Source of the DNA: Paenibacillus sp. FSL R5-0766
Lineage (GTDB): Bacteria > Bacillota > Bacilli > Paenibacillales > Paenibacillaceae
Direction of reading: 5' to 3'
DNA length: 64,000 nt
Assembly: GCF_037971845.1 (NCBI RefSeq)
Contig: NZ_CP150227.1
Span: 3,286,001-3,350,000, forward strand
Below the pieces are notes generated by a model, which did not search any database, had not been told where the DNA came from, and saw only the letters and a list, made by a program, of their open reading frames with translations. Made by a program: the position numbers and the translations under genes. Position 1 is the stretch's first letter; every line of letters starts with the position of its first letter. Shown here piece by piece: positions 8,888 through 16,862 of the stretch.

Positions 8888-8929
8888 AGAAGACCCCCAA
8901 CTTCCGGATACGGAAAGAGGAGGTCTTCT
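8888..8929 (-). terminator. Convergent terminator between fra and the aldo/keto reductase
   Basis: AGAAGACC (8888-8895) pairs with GGTCTTCT (8922-8929). The U-tract (TTTTTATA) is on the leftward side, so it chiefly ends the reductase transcript. Confidence 0.75.
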
Positions 8930-8948
8930 ATATTTTAAGCAAAAGCGA

Positions 8949-9929
8949 TTATTGAGCACCTACTACAGGGTGAGGTACATAGGGCTCTTCAAGGAATGAG
9001 ACGTCTTCTAAGGTCAACTCAACAGAAAGGGCACCTACAGCATCTTCCAGATGCGATATTTTGGTGGCACCGATAATTGGAGCCGCTACAGTGTCTTTTT
9101 GTAGCAACCACGCAAGTGCAATGTGTGTGCGAGGGACACCGTATTTTTCTGCAATGGATGCAACTCGTTCAACAACAAGCCGATCCGCATCACTTGTCGC
9201 ATTGTACTTGGATTTCTGAATTTGGTCTGTCTCGGATCGAAGTGTTGATACGGACCAGTCACGGGTTAACCTGCCTGAAGCAAGAGGACTGTAGGGAGTC
9301 ACACCAATCTTTTCTTCCTTGCATAGAGGCAGCATTTCTCGTTCCTCTTCACGGTAGATGAGATTCAGGTGGTTTTGCATGGAGACAAACTTGGTCCAAC
9401 CATTTTTCTCTGCTACATGTAATGCTTTTTGGAACTGCCATGCAAACATGGCCGAAGCGCCAATATATCTCACTTTACCGGACTTCACCACATCATGTAA
9501 GGCTTCCATGGTTTCTTCAATAGGCGTATTGTAGTCCCAACGATGGATGATATACAGATCCACATAATCGGTTTCCAATCGTTTCAGGCTTTTATCAATC
9601 TCACTCAGGATGGCTTTTCTGGAAAGACCAGAACCGTTGGGTCCTTGATGCATTTGTCCGTGTACTTTGGTAGCAATGACAACTTCATCCCGATTTGCGT
9701 AATCTTTTAACGCCCGACCAAGATACTCCTCGCTCGTACCCAGAGAATATATATTCGCTGTATCGAAGAAATTAATGCCTAGATCCAACGCTTTTTTGAT
9801 CACGGGGCGAGAGTCTTCTTCATTCAGTACCCATTCATGAACCCATTTACTGGCGTCCCCAAATCCCATACAACCCAGGCAAAAGCGAGATACGTCCAAG
9901 CCTGTGTTACCAAGTTTGGTATATTCCAT
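8949..9929 (-). CDS. Aldo/keto reductase
   Basis: 326 residues, a TIM-barrel NADPH-dependent oxidoreductase reducing aldehydes and ketones. The catalytic tetrad region is recognisable: D-T-A-N-I-Y (Asp and Tyr), A-T-K-V-H (Lys) and I-I-H-R-W-D (His). The C-terminal part has the Y-S-P-L-A-S-G cofactor segment and I-I-G-A-T-K. The start has AAAGGA upstream. It resembles YhdN/YajO-type general stress reductases. It stands alone with its own terminator. The physiological substrate is unknown. Confidence 0.88.
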   Translation of the reverse strand: MEYTKLGNTGLDVSRFCLGCMGFGDASKWVHEWVLNEEDSRPVIKKALDLGINFFDTANIYSLGTSEEYLGRALKDYANRDEVVIATKVHGQMHQGPNGSGLSRKAILSEIDKSLKRLETDYVDLYIIHRWDYNTPIEETMEALHDVVKSGKVRYIGASAMFAWQFQKALHVAEKNGWTKFVSMQNHLNLIYREEEREMLPLCKEEKIGVTPYSPLASGRLTRDWSVSTLRSETDQIQKSKYNATSDADRLVVERVASIAEKYGVPRTHIALAWLLQKDTVAAPIIGATKISHLEDAVGALSVELTLEDVSFLEEPYVPHPVVGAQ

Positions 9930-10107
9930 ATCATGTTCAAATCCTTTCTAATTGTTATTATTGCCACCTGTATGGTGATCTATATACACATTATTATGTC
10001 ATATCGAATGAACCAATCTGTACCACATTTCTATCAAAGTTTTGCCTATTCCTATCACAATCTCTGAATCTGAATCAGTTGAGTCCATTAAAGTTCTCAT
10101 ATAAAAA

Positions 10108-10153
10108 GAACAAGCCATTCGTTTCTCTGGTTGGAGATTCAAAGGGCTTGTTC
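10108..10153 (-). terminator. Terminator of the NmrA-like gene
   Basis: Reading leftward, GAACAAGCC (complement of 10145-10153) pairs with GGCTTGTTC and is followed by TTTTTAT. Confidence 0.75.
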
Positions 10154-10161
10154 ATAAAATA

Positions 10162-11040
10162 TTATTTAATCATTGTTTGATGAATCCAATCGCTTATTTT
10201 GGTTAATTTAAGATTGGTTTTGATGTTATCATCCATCTCTTCATACCGTGGAAGAAGATCAGTATGCCCATCAATCCATTGGTACAATCCTTTAAGACCT
10301 GCTGCTGTCTCACTTCCCAACAAAGGCTGAATCGCTGCTTCAAAATGATCAAAAGGTAGAGACATGAAGCTGATCTTTTCACCTAATACAGCACTGAATT
10401 GTTCCGCTAATTGTGCACCTGTCAGGGCTTCTAATCCGGGTGCTGGGATAATGCTTCCTGCCAATTCCGAATGAGTCAAGGCATAATAGTGGAATTGAGC
10501 TGCATCGTTTAAGCTAATCCAGGAGATCGGCTTGTCTGCTGGTACCGGGTAGGCCAAAACGCCATTGTTCAGTATTCCGGGAATCAGGAAGTTTTCCAAG
10601 TATACAATGGGTTCCACAATGATATATGGAAGACCACTTTGCTGCAATTCATGGATAACTTCACGTTTCAATTCAATTCCTTTGGAATGGGTGATAGGGT
10701 CAGGAACATAGGTGCCCGTGTTAACTACAATCAATTTAACGTTTGCCTGTATAGCAGCATCAATTGCATTTTTGGTATATTGTCTGATCTTATCCGAATT
10801 GAACTCCACCGGCAGGTTCAGGAAGACTTTACTTACACCTTCATGCGCCGTATGAAGCTGTTCCACATCTGATAGATCCCCGATGAAAGCTTCAATGTTT
10901 TGTTCCTTCAGTGTGTTGGCTGTAGCCTCATTTCGAGTAATCGTGCGAACCTCACAACCGTGTTGAACGAGTAATTGAGCGACAGCTCCGCCTTGGGAGC
11001 CCGATGCTCCATATACTAAAAATCGATCATTCTGTGTCAT
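10162..11040 (-). CDS. NmrA-like NAD(P)-binding oxidoreductase
   Basis: 292 residues of the atypical short-chain dehydrogenase group. The nucleotide-binding motif GASGSQGG is near residue 10, then R-T-I-T-R-N and the G-D-L-S-D segment. Members act as quinone or azo reductases, or as NADP sensors without catalysis. The ATG at 11040 is chosen; a TTG three codons earlier sits nearer the AAGGAAG site and is a fair alternative. An HxlR regulator lies directly upstream in the same direction, with a perfect palindrome between. That is typical of an electrophile- or quinone-induced pair. Confidence 0.82.
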   Translation of the reverse strand: MTQNDRFLVYGASGSQGGAVAQLLVQHGCEVRTITRNEATANTLKEQNIEAFIGDLSDVEQLHTAHEGVSKVFLNLPVEFNSDKIRQYTKNAIDAAIQANVKLIVVNTGTYVPDPITHSKGIELKREVIHELQQSGLPYIIVEPIVYLENFLIPGILNNGVLAYPVPADKPISWISLNDAAQFHYYALTHSELAGSIIPAPGLEALTGAQLAEQFSAVLGEKISFMSLPFDHFEAAIQPLLGSETAAGLKGLYQWIDGHTDLLPRYEEMDDNIKTNLKLTKISDWIHQTMIK

Positions 11041-11155
11041 AGTGGTCAATAACTTCCTTTCAATATGTGATTGGAATGAATGAGTTAACACTCAGCAATG
11101 ACCTCAGCATAACGGATTTAGAATAGGAGCGTAAGTACGCACATTAATGATATAA

Positions 11156-11173
11156 AGTATCCCTTGGGATACT
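11156..11173. promoter_or_regulatory. Perfect 18-base palindrome, candidate HxlR operator
   Basis: AGTATCCCTTGGGATACT has 8-base arms around TT. It lies between the HxlR gene and the NmrA-like gene, where a repressor site for the latter would be expected. It is similar in arm sequence and spacing to the repeat at 116-133 beside the other HxlR gene. Confidence 0.55.
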
Positions 11174-11186
11174 ATGAGAAGGCGTT

Positions 11187-11504
11187 TTACATATGTTTCG
11201 ATCCCCAATCACCTAGCTGAAATAAGATCGAAGTCAGGCTTTGTCCTTTTTCTGTAAGGGAATATTCGACTTTAGGCGGAACTACAGGGTGGGTAACACG
11301 GTTTATCAAACCAGCTTCTTCAAGTTCTCGTAATTGTCTGGTTAACGTGCGATGCGTAATGGGGTCCAGCATTTTCTGTAATTCATTGAATCGAATTGTT
11401 GAATGGCGGATGAGACGATTTATAATTAACAACTTCCATTTCCCACCAATCATATTGACTGCAAACTCAACAGGACACCGGTCCTCCACAGGTTCTATAT
11501 TCAT
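11187..11504 (-). CDS. HxlR-family transcriptional regulator
   Basis: 105 residues, full-length for this one-domain winged-helix family. It has D-R-C-P-V-E-F at residues 8-14; the Cys corresponds to the redox or electrophile-sensing Cys of YodB/HypR-like regulators. This is followed by I-G-G-K-W-K-L-L-I-I and the recognition helix I-T-H-R-T-L-T-R-Q-L. GGGAGGG precedes the start. Placed just before the NmrA-like reductase, it probably represses that gene until the Cys is modified by quinones or similar compounds. Confidence 0.85.
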   Translation of the reverse strand: MNIEPVEDRCPVEFAVNMIGGKWKLLIINRLIRHSTIRFNELQKMLDPITHRTLTRQLRELEEAGLINRVTHPVVPPKVEYSLTEKGQSLTSILFQLGDWGSKHM

Positions 11505-11627
11505 ATTTATGTATCCCTCCCAAAAGCATCAACTCATGTTTCATGTTTCGTTCATTTTATCGAATATATAAAGGGGTGTATAGCTTACAGCGCATTCAGG
11601 GTATGAACCATGCCCAGGACACAAAAA

Positions 11628-11661
11628 AAGATGCCCCCCAGTGTAGCTCAAGAGACATCTA
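11628..11661 (-). terminator. Orphan leftward terminator-like hairpin
   Basis: Read leftward, AGATG...CATCT flanks a G/C-rich interior and is followed by seven T. No leftward gene lies to its right, so what it terminates is unclear. It may be a relic or may stop antisense transcripts. Confidence 0.35.
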
Positions 11662-11705
11662 GTTAATATAAATTATTGTTCAATTCAGACAGAATAAAAA
11701 AAGCA

Positions 11706-11734
11706 TTGAACGTAAAAAGAAGCCATGATATAAT
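11706..11734 (+). promoter_or_regulatory. Sigma-A promoter of helD
   Basis: -35 TTGAAC (11706-11711), a 17-base spacer and a perfect -10 TATAAT (11729-11734). It implies a leader of about 130 bases before helD. The -35 overlaps AGCATTGA, which is repeated inverted at about 11819-11826. Confidence 0.75.
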
Positions 11735-11871
11735 CTATAGCGCAATTGAAACTTCTATTGAATATAAAGGGTGAATCATTATTTCTCCTAATTTAATTTT
11801 ACATCCGACATTCCGATTTGTCAATGCTCTTTTTTTGGTCCTAATAAATGGAAAAGGGAGTGGACTTATTC

Positions 11872-14286
11872 ATGGATAAAACAAACGAATGGAAGTTGGA
11901 AGAGGAAAGACTGGTGCAGGTGAGGAACAAACTTCAGGCACGACTCGAAGAGTTAGAACCGAAGGTTGCAGGACTGCATGAACAGGCTGCCGAAATTCGT
12001 AAACGGTTCTGGGAAGAAGTGACGATTAATACGGGTTCGTACACGGATTTTGAAGATGCATTCTATACCATTAATCAGCAGTCCAGAGTGTTGGCCGAGA
12101 GGGAGCGCGGACACAAGCTGTTAACACAACAATGGAGAAATACAAAGAGACTGCTTCCAACGCCGTATTTTGGCCGTTTCGACTATAAGGAAAAAGGCAT
12201 GACATTGACTGAACAGATCTACATCGGCGTATCATCCTTCATGGATGAAGATGGATTGAACTTTCTAATCTATGACTGGCGTACGCCAATTGCGAGTCTG
12301 TACTATGATCACTCTCCCGGGCCAGCAAGTTATGACACACCTTCAGGACGAATCGACGGAAAGATGGAGCTCAAGCGTCAGTTCCAGATTCAACATGGGC
12401 AGCTTCATAGCATGTTTGATTCAACTGAGACGATTGGTGACGAATTGTTGCAGCAAGTGCTCGCCAAGGGTGCAGACTCACAAATGAAGAGCATTGTAGC
12501 AACTATCCAGAAGGAACAAAACGCCATTATCCGTGATGACCGAAGCCGAATGCTTATCGTTCAGGGAGCAGCTGGCAGTGGCAAGACGTCCGCTGCGTTA
12601 CAGCGAGTGGCCTACTTACTATACAAGCACCGCCAGACCGTCAAAGCAGATCAGATTGTACTTTTCTCGCCGAATCCGATGTTTACCAGTTATATCTCGA
12701 CTGTACTCCCGGAACTTGGCGAAGAGAACATGCAGCAGACAACTTTCCAGGAATATCTGAATTATTGGCTGGATTCCTCCTTACGACCAGAGGATGCCTT
12801 TGATCAGATTGAATATGTGCTGACAGCCCAAGAAGATCCGGGTTATGAAGCTCGTCTGGAGGCGATTAAGTACAAAGCTTCCGAGACATTCCTGCAAGTG
12901 CTCCAAAACTACGGTAAGTGGCTGGGGCGGGAGGGCATGCGGTTCAACGGTATTCAATTTCGGGGACGTCAATTCATCACTGCGGACCAAATTAAGACTC
13001 AATTTTACAGTTTGGATCAAAATCTTACCTTGTCCAACCGTATTCTTCTTTTGCAGGAATGGTTGCTGAGAGAACTTGTTTCGCTGGAACGTCTGGAACG
13101 GGAAGCAGACTGGGTTCAGGAGGAGTTGAATTATCTGGACACGGATGAGTATGTGGAAGCTTTCCGCATGTTGCACAAAGAAAAGCCTGTGTTCGATGTA
13201 GCGGAAAAATACGCAGCACGAGATAATGGTAATGACAGCGCAGTGCAAGATGAGGGTGCCTTTAACTTTGCAGTGCGAGAAGAGGAGTTGCTTCGTCAGA
13301 AACTGGTGAAAGACATGTTTAAACCGTTAAGAAAGAGTGTGCGGAAATTTCAGTTCGTGGATGTGAAAGGGTTATACGAACAACTATTTGTAGATGAAGC
13401 CGCTTATCGGGAACAAACGAATGGGGCAATCCCCCCACAGCACTGGCCTGAGATTTGTAAACAGACCAACGCAATGATCCTTCAGAACAAGCTGTTCCAT
13501 GAGGATGCTACTCCGTATTTATATGTAAAAGAGATGATCGAAGGCGTCCGGACGAACACAGAGATTCGTTATGTCTTTGTTGATGAAGGTCAGGATTATT
13601 CGGCGTTTCAATACGAGTATCTCAAGAAACTGTTTCCTCGTGCCCGCATGACGGTGCTGGGGGATTTCGGGCAAGCGATTTTTATGCAGGCTACGGATTT
13701 GGCAGCATCCAACTCGCCACTGGTTCATCTTTACGGAGAAGGCGAAACTACATTGATACGCCTTGTACGCAGTTATCGTTCAACCAAAGAGATTGTTGAA
13801 TTCACGAGACAGATGTTACCAGGGGGAGAAGAGATAAGACCGTTTGAAAGGGGAGATCAGAAGCCTCTTTTAACAAAATTGAAGGACAAAAATCTGCGTG
13901 GTACACAGATTCTCGCAGACATCGCCGCGCTTAAGGCGGAGGGGGTTGATTCCATTGCTGTGATTACGAAAACCGCGGCTGAAAGTCGTGATGCCTATGA
14001 AAGGTTGCAAAGTCAAGGCGGCGAAGGGTTACAGCTCATAACAAAGGACACACAGATTTTTGAAAAAGGAATCATGGTTATTCCTGTGTATCTCGCCAAA
14101 GGCGTTGAGTTCGATGCTGTCCTGGTCTATGATGCTTCACCCGTTGCTTACAGCCAGGAATATGATCGCAAGCTTCTGTATACGGCATGCACACGGGCCA
14201 TGCACCGACTTCATCTATATACAGTGAATGACTGGTCACCATTTGTGCAGGCGTTACCTGCGAATCTATATGACATAAAATCATAA
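11872..14286 (+). CDS. helD: RNA polymerase-recycling helicase HelD (UvrD/Rep-like)
   Basis: About 804 residues, near the 774 of B. subtilis HelD, a superfamily 1 ATPase that binds RNA polymerase and releases stalled enzyme from DNA. An N-terminal coiled-coil arm (first 100 residues) precedes the Walker A GAAGSGKTS near residue 232. Motif II is V-D-E-G-Q-D near 570; motif III G-D-F-G-Q-A, the S-Y-R-S-T segment and the C-terminal Y-T-A-C-T-R-A motif VI follow. The start is placed at 11872, 11 bases after GGGAG; an ATG at 11848 is also in frame. Some HelD proteins give rifamycin tolerance, which the sequence alone cannot show. Confidence 0.9.
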   Translation: MDKTNEWKLEEERLVQVRNKLQARLEELEPKVAGLHEQAAEIRKRFWEEVTINTGSYTDFEDAFYTINQQSRVLAERERGHKLLTQQWRNTKRLLPTPYFGRFDYKEKGMTLTEQIYIGVSSFMDEDGLNFLIYDWRTPIASLYYDHSPGPASYDTPSGRIDGKMELKRQFQIQHGQLHSMFDSTETIGDELLQQVLAKGADSQMKSIVATIQKEQNAIIRDDRSRMLIVQGAAGSGKTSAALQRVAYLLYKHRQTVKADQIVLFSPNPMFTSYISTVLPELGEENMQQTTFQEYLNYWLDSSLRPEDAFDQIEYVLTAQEDPGYEARLEAIKYKASETFLQVLQNYGKWLGREGMRFNGIQFRGRQFITADQIKTQFYSLDQNLTLSNRILLLQEWLLRELVSLERLEREADWVQEELNYLDTDEYVEAFRMLHKEKPVFDVAEKYAARDNGNDSAVQDEGAFNFAVREEELLRQKLVKDMFKPLRKSVRKFQFVDVKGLYEQLFVDEAAYREQTNGAIPPQHWPEICKQTNAMILQNKLFHEDATPYLYVKEMIEGVRTNTEIRYVFVDEGQDYSAFQYEYLKKLFPRARMTVLGDFGQAIFMQATDLAASNSPLVHLYGEGETTLIRLVRSYRSTKEIVEFTRQMLPGGEEIRPFERGDQKPLLTKLKDKNLRGTQILADIAALKAEGVDSIAVITKTAAESRDAYERLQSQGGEGLQLITKDTQIFEKGIMVIPVYLAKGVEFDAVLVYDASPVAYSQEYDRKLLYTACTRAMHRLHLYTVNDWSPFVQALPANLYDIKS

Positions 14287-14323
14287 TCCATATGTAAATC
14301 CGTTCTCAATGAAGGACCAAAGA

Positions 14324-14370
14324 AAGATGCTCGGAGCCTTTTTTCAAAGGTTATCGGGCATCTTCTTTTA
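14324..14370 (+). terminator. Terminator of helD
   Basis: AGATGC...GCATCT with inner paired CGGA/ATCG segments, flanked by AAAGA and TCTTTT. It lies directly before the truncated dehydrogenase. Confidence 0.7.
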
Positions 14371-14377
14371 TTAAAGA

Positions 14378-14982
14378 CTGGCGAGCGAAACCCTGAATCC
14401 ATTGATCTGCCCGGGGCTATTCCACTGCAACTCGATATTACGGATCCACAATCTGTCATGGCTGCAGCTGAGATAGCTAGTGATGTAACCCTTCTAATTA
14501 ATAATGCTGGTTCCGCTACGGGTGCTTCTCTGCTCACAGGTGAGCTGAACGATATTCACTTGGAGTTCAATACACATGTATTCGGTACGCTTTCAATGAT
14601 TCGTGCGTTTGCACCGATGATAGAGAAAAATGGGGGCGGTTCGATACTGAATATCCTGTCCGCTCTATCTTGGCTCAGGCTTGGTAACTCAGGTGCATAT
14701 TCAGCTGCAAAATCCGCTCAGTGGGGAATTACGAATGCATTACGTCTGGAATTAGCCCCTAAGAACGTTAACGTTGCCGGATTGCACGTAGCGTTCATGG
14801 ATACGGATATGACGGCAGGCATCGATGCACCAAAAACGAGCCCAACGGATATTGCCAAAATTGCAATAGATTCCATCGAAGCGGATCTCTACGAAATTAT
14901 TGCTGATGATACTAGTCGGAATGTACAACAGGGTCTTGCTGGTGGTGTTGCTGCCCTTTACCCGCAATTGTTTCAAAAATAG
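14378..14982 (+). pseudogene. 5'-truncated short-chain dehydrogenase
   Basis: The frame is homologous to SDR proteins from R-N-P-E-S (about 14385) onward: L-D-I-T-D-P, L-L-I-N-N-A-G, the S-A-L-S-W region with Y-S-A-A-K (catalytic Tyr and Lys), then a normal C-terminus. The first 40 or so residues, including the GxxxGxG cofactor loop, are missing; the sequence runs instead into the helD terminator. The first in-frame ATG (14458) lies after the missing part. The enzyme cannot bind NAD(P) normally, so this is a remnant left by a deletion that joined helD's 3' flank to the gene body. Confidence 0.75.
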
Positions 14983-15007
14983 AGAGGTGTAGATACATTT
15001 TCTAGAA

Positions 15008-15035
15008 CAACCCCCACCAGATCTGGTGGGGGTTG
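15008..15035. terminator. Perfect 28-base palindrome between convergent genes
   Basis: Both halves are exact complements (14 bases each, centre AGATCT, C5/G5 blocks). It lies between the SDR remnant and the ABC permease, which converge here. There is no real U-tract on either side, so it may act as a transcription barrier or mRNA 3'-end protector. Confidence 0.5.
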
Positions 15036-15089
15036 AGTACGTCATGAATACTCCAATTCTATTCCTTGAGAACCGTGAGAATATAAGGT

Positions 15090-15920
15090 TTAACCTTTAA
15101 CTGCACCGGCAGTAAGGCCGCTGACGATATATTTTTGCCCAAATAGATAAAGGATGAATACAGGCAGGGAAGTAAGCACGAGATTGGCGAAGATCAGGTT
15201 CCAGTCCCGGCTATATTTGCCGTAGAAATTGTAGATCGATAGTGGCATCGTCCAGGTGGAGCTGTCTGTCAGGAAGTATACCGGAATTGTGATGTCATTC
15301 CAAACGGACATGAACACCATGATCGCTACCGTTGCGTTAACGGGCAGGATGAGCGGTGTGACGATGCGGAAGAACACCCCGAACACACTTGCTCCTTCCA
15401 GAAATGCCACTTCGTCCAGTGCTCGTGGAATGGTTTTGATGAATCCACTATACAAGAATACACTGAAGGCTGTATTTAACGCGGCGTAGATCAGGATGAC
15501 ACTTGTGATGCTGCCGTAGAATCCCAATCCCTGTACAACACGTATGGTCGTAATAATCGACATTGGCGCAATCAGTCCCATGAAGAAATACATGTAGATC
15601 GTGCCGGATAGTTTGGTTTCCCGACGTGCCAGAATGAATGCCGCTGCCGAAGAGGCAACGATATTAATAATGGAAGATACACCAGTAATCAAAATGCTGT
15701 TGAAGAACGCTCGCGACAGACCGCCTTCCTGGAAGACACGAACATAGTTCGAGAACTGCCATGTTTCCGGAAAACTCAGGGAGAAGCTAAGCACTTCGGC
15801 ACTGGTTTTGAATGAACCAAAGATCAGAATGACAAGCGGCAACAGAACGATAAGAGAGGCTAGAATCAGGAAACCTTCCACGATATAGTTGCGGATGGCG
15901 AGTTTGCGTGTATAGCCCAT
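15090..15920 (-). CDS. Carbohydrate ABC transporter permease, MalG type
   Basis: 276 residues with six predicted membrane segments. The EAA loop E-V-A-F-L-E-G-A-S near residue 170, followed by I-V-T-P-L-I-L-P, contacts the ATPase. It forms the importer with the adjacent MalF-type permease and the binding lipoprotein. TAAGGAGG precedes the ATG, and the gene begins one base after the upstream permease ends, so the two are translationally coupled. No ATPase gene is present; such Paenibacillus systems usually borrow a shared MsmX-type ATPase. Confidence 0.9.
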   Translation of the reverse strand: MGYTRKLAIRNYIVEGFLILASLIVLLPLVILIFGSFKTSAEVLSFSLSFPETWQFSNYVRVFQEGGLSRAFFNSILITGVSSIINIVASSAAAFILARRETKLSGTIYMYFFMGLIAPMSIITTIRVVQGLGFYGSITSVILIYAALNTAFSVFLYSGFIKTIPRALDEVAFLEGASVFGVFFRIVTPLILPVNATVAIMVFMSVWNDITIPVYFLTDSSTWTMPLSIYNFYGKYSRDWNLIFANLVLTSLPVFILYLFGQKYIVSGLTAGAVKG

Positions 15921-15921
15921 G

Positions 15922-16794
15922 TTATTCCGTAACCTCCTTACGCCGCATGAAGATCAATAGCGGTATAGCAATAATGGTAACGACGACGAACAGAAGAGTG
16001 TTGACCGCGGTTCCAAGTCCCCAGTTGCCTTCACCGAAAGATCGCAGAATGATCGTACCCACGACCTGTGAAGCGTTACCCGGGCCACCACCTGTCATGA
16101 CATATACTTCGGAGAATACTTTGAGTCCACCGATTAATGTCAGCATCAGGTTAATGTTAATGGCTGGCAGCAAGAGCGGCAGTGTGATTTTGAAAAAACT
16201 TCTCCACGAGCTTGCGCCATCAATCTTGGCTGCCTCGTAATACTCTTGAGAAATGGACTGCAGGCCCGCCAGATAGATGGCCATCTGGAACCCGGCACTC
16301 TGCCAGATCGAGACGATGGCAATCGTCCAGATCACAATGGATGGGTTGGTCAGCCAAGCTTGGCTTAACGAATGTAGCCCTACAGATTCCAACAAATTGT
16401 TGATAGTACCTTCGGTACGCAACATGGGAGTGAACAGAATGCTGATCACAAGAATGCTTAGTATGGAAGGGGAGTAGAAGATGGCACGCAGCAGGTTCTT
16501 GGTTCTTAATCGCATGTTAAGTCCTACGGCCAGCAACAGACCGATGACATTTTTGCCAACGACGGTGACGATTGCAAATATCGCCGTGTTTTTCAGCGCC
16601 AGAATAAGCGTTTTGTCCGAGAAAATTTTCTGGAAATTATCCCACCCGATGAACTTCAGCTCCAGCCGATCCAGCCGCCAATCTGTGAATGAATAATAGA
16701 AAGCAGCGAGAGCAGGCACAACGAAAAAGATGGAGTAGATAATCAGTGCGGGAAATATCATGTAATACGAGTACAGATTTTTAGTCCTTTTCAT
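15922..16794 (-). CDS. Carbohydrate ABC transporter permease, MalF type
   Basis: 290 residues, six membrane segments. The EAA loop Y-Y-E-A-A-K-I-D-G-A-S near 185 is followed by F-F-K-I-T-L-P-L-L-L-P. It is the second permease of the sugar importer, lying between the binding-protein gene (68-base gap) and the MalG-type gene. An inverted repeat about 16820-16853 (AGGCAGCATAACG...TGTTATGCTGCCT) in that gap may stabilise the upstream mRNA or attenuate readthrough, giving more binding protein than permease. Confidence 0.9.
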   Translation of the reverse strand: MKRTKNLYSYYMIFPALIIYSIFFVVPALAAFYYSFTDWRLDRLELKFIGWDNFQKIFSDKTLILALKNTAIFAIVTVVGKNVIGLLLAVGLNMRLRTKNLLRAIFYSPSILSILVISILFTPMLRTEGTINNLLESVGLHSLSQAWLTNPSIVIWTIAIVSIWQSAGFQMAIYLAGLQSISQEYYEAAKIDGASSWRSFFKITLPLLLPAININLMLTLIGGLKVFSEVYVMTGGGPGNASQVVGTIILRSFGEGNWGLGTAVNTLLFVVVTIIAIPLLIFMRRKEVTE

Positions 16795-16814
16795 GTCTCA
16801 CACTCCGTTATAAC

Positions 16815-16851
16815 TAGGCAGCATAACGATCGTCCATGTTATGCTGCCTTG
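16815..16851 (-). terminator. Intercistronic hairpin after the binding-protein gene
   Basis: AGGCAGCATAAC pairs with GTTATGCTGCCT, a 12-base stem around a short loop, in the 68-base gap between the binding protein and the first permease. No long U-tract follows, so partial termination or 3'-end protection is more likely than a full stop. Confidence 0.65.
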
Positions 16852-16862
16852 TATTTCACTCT

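Noticed and set aside
12781..13248. 155-codon leftward open frame inside helD
   Set aside because: Lies wholly within the conserved ATPase gene, has no ribosome binding site or family similarity, and mirrors the codon pattern of helD.
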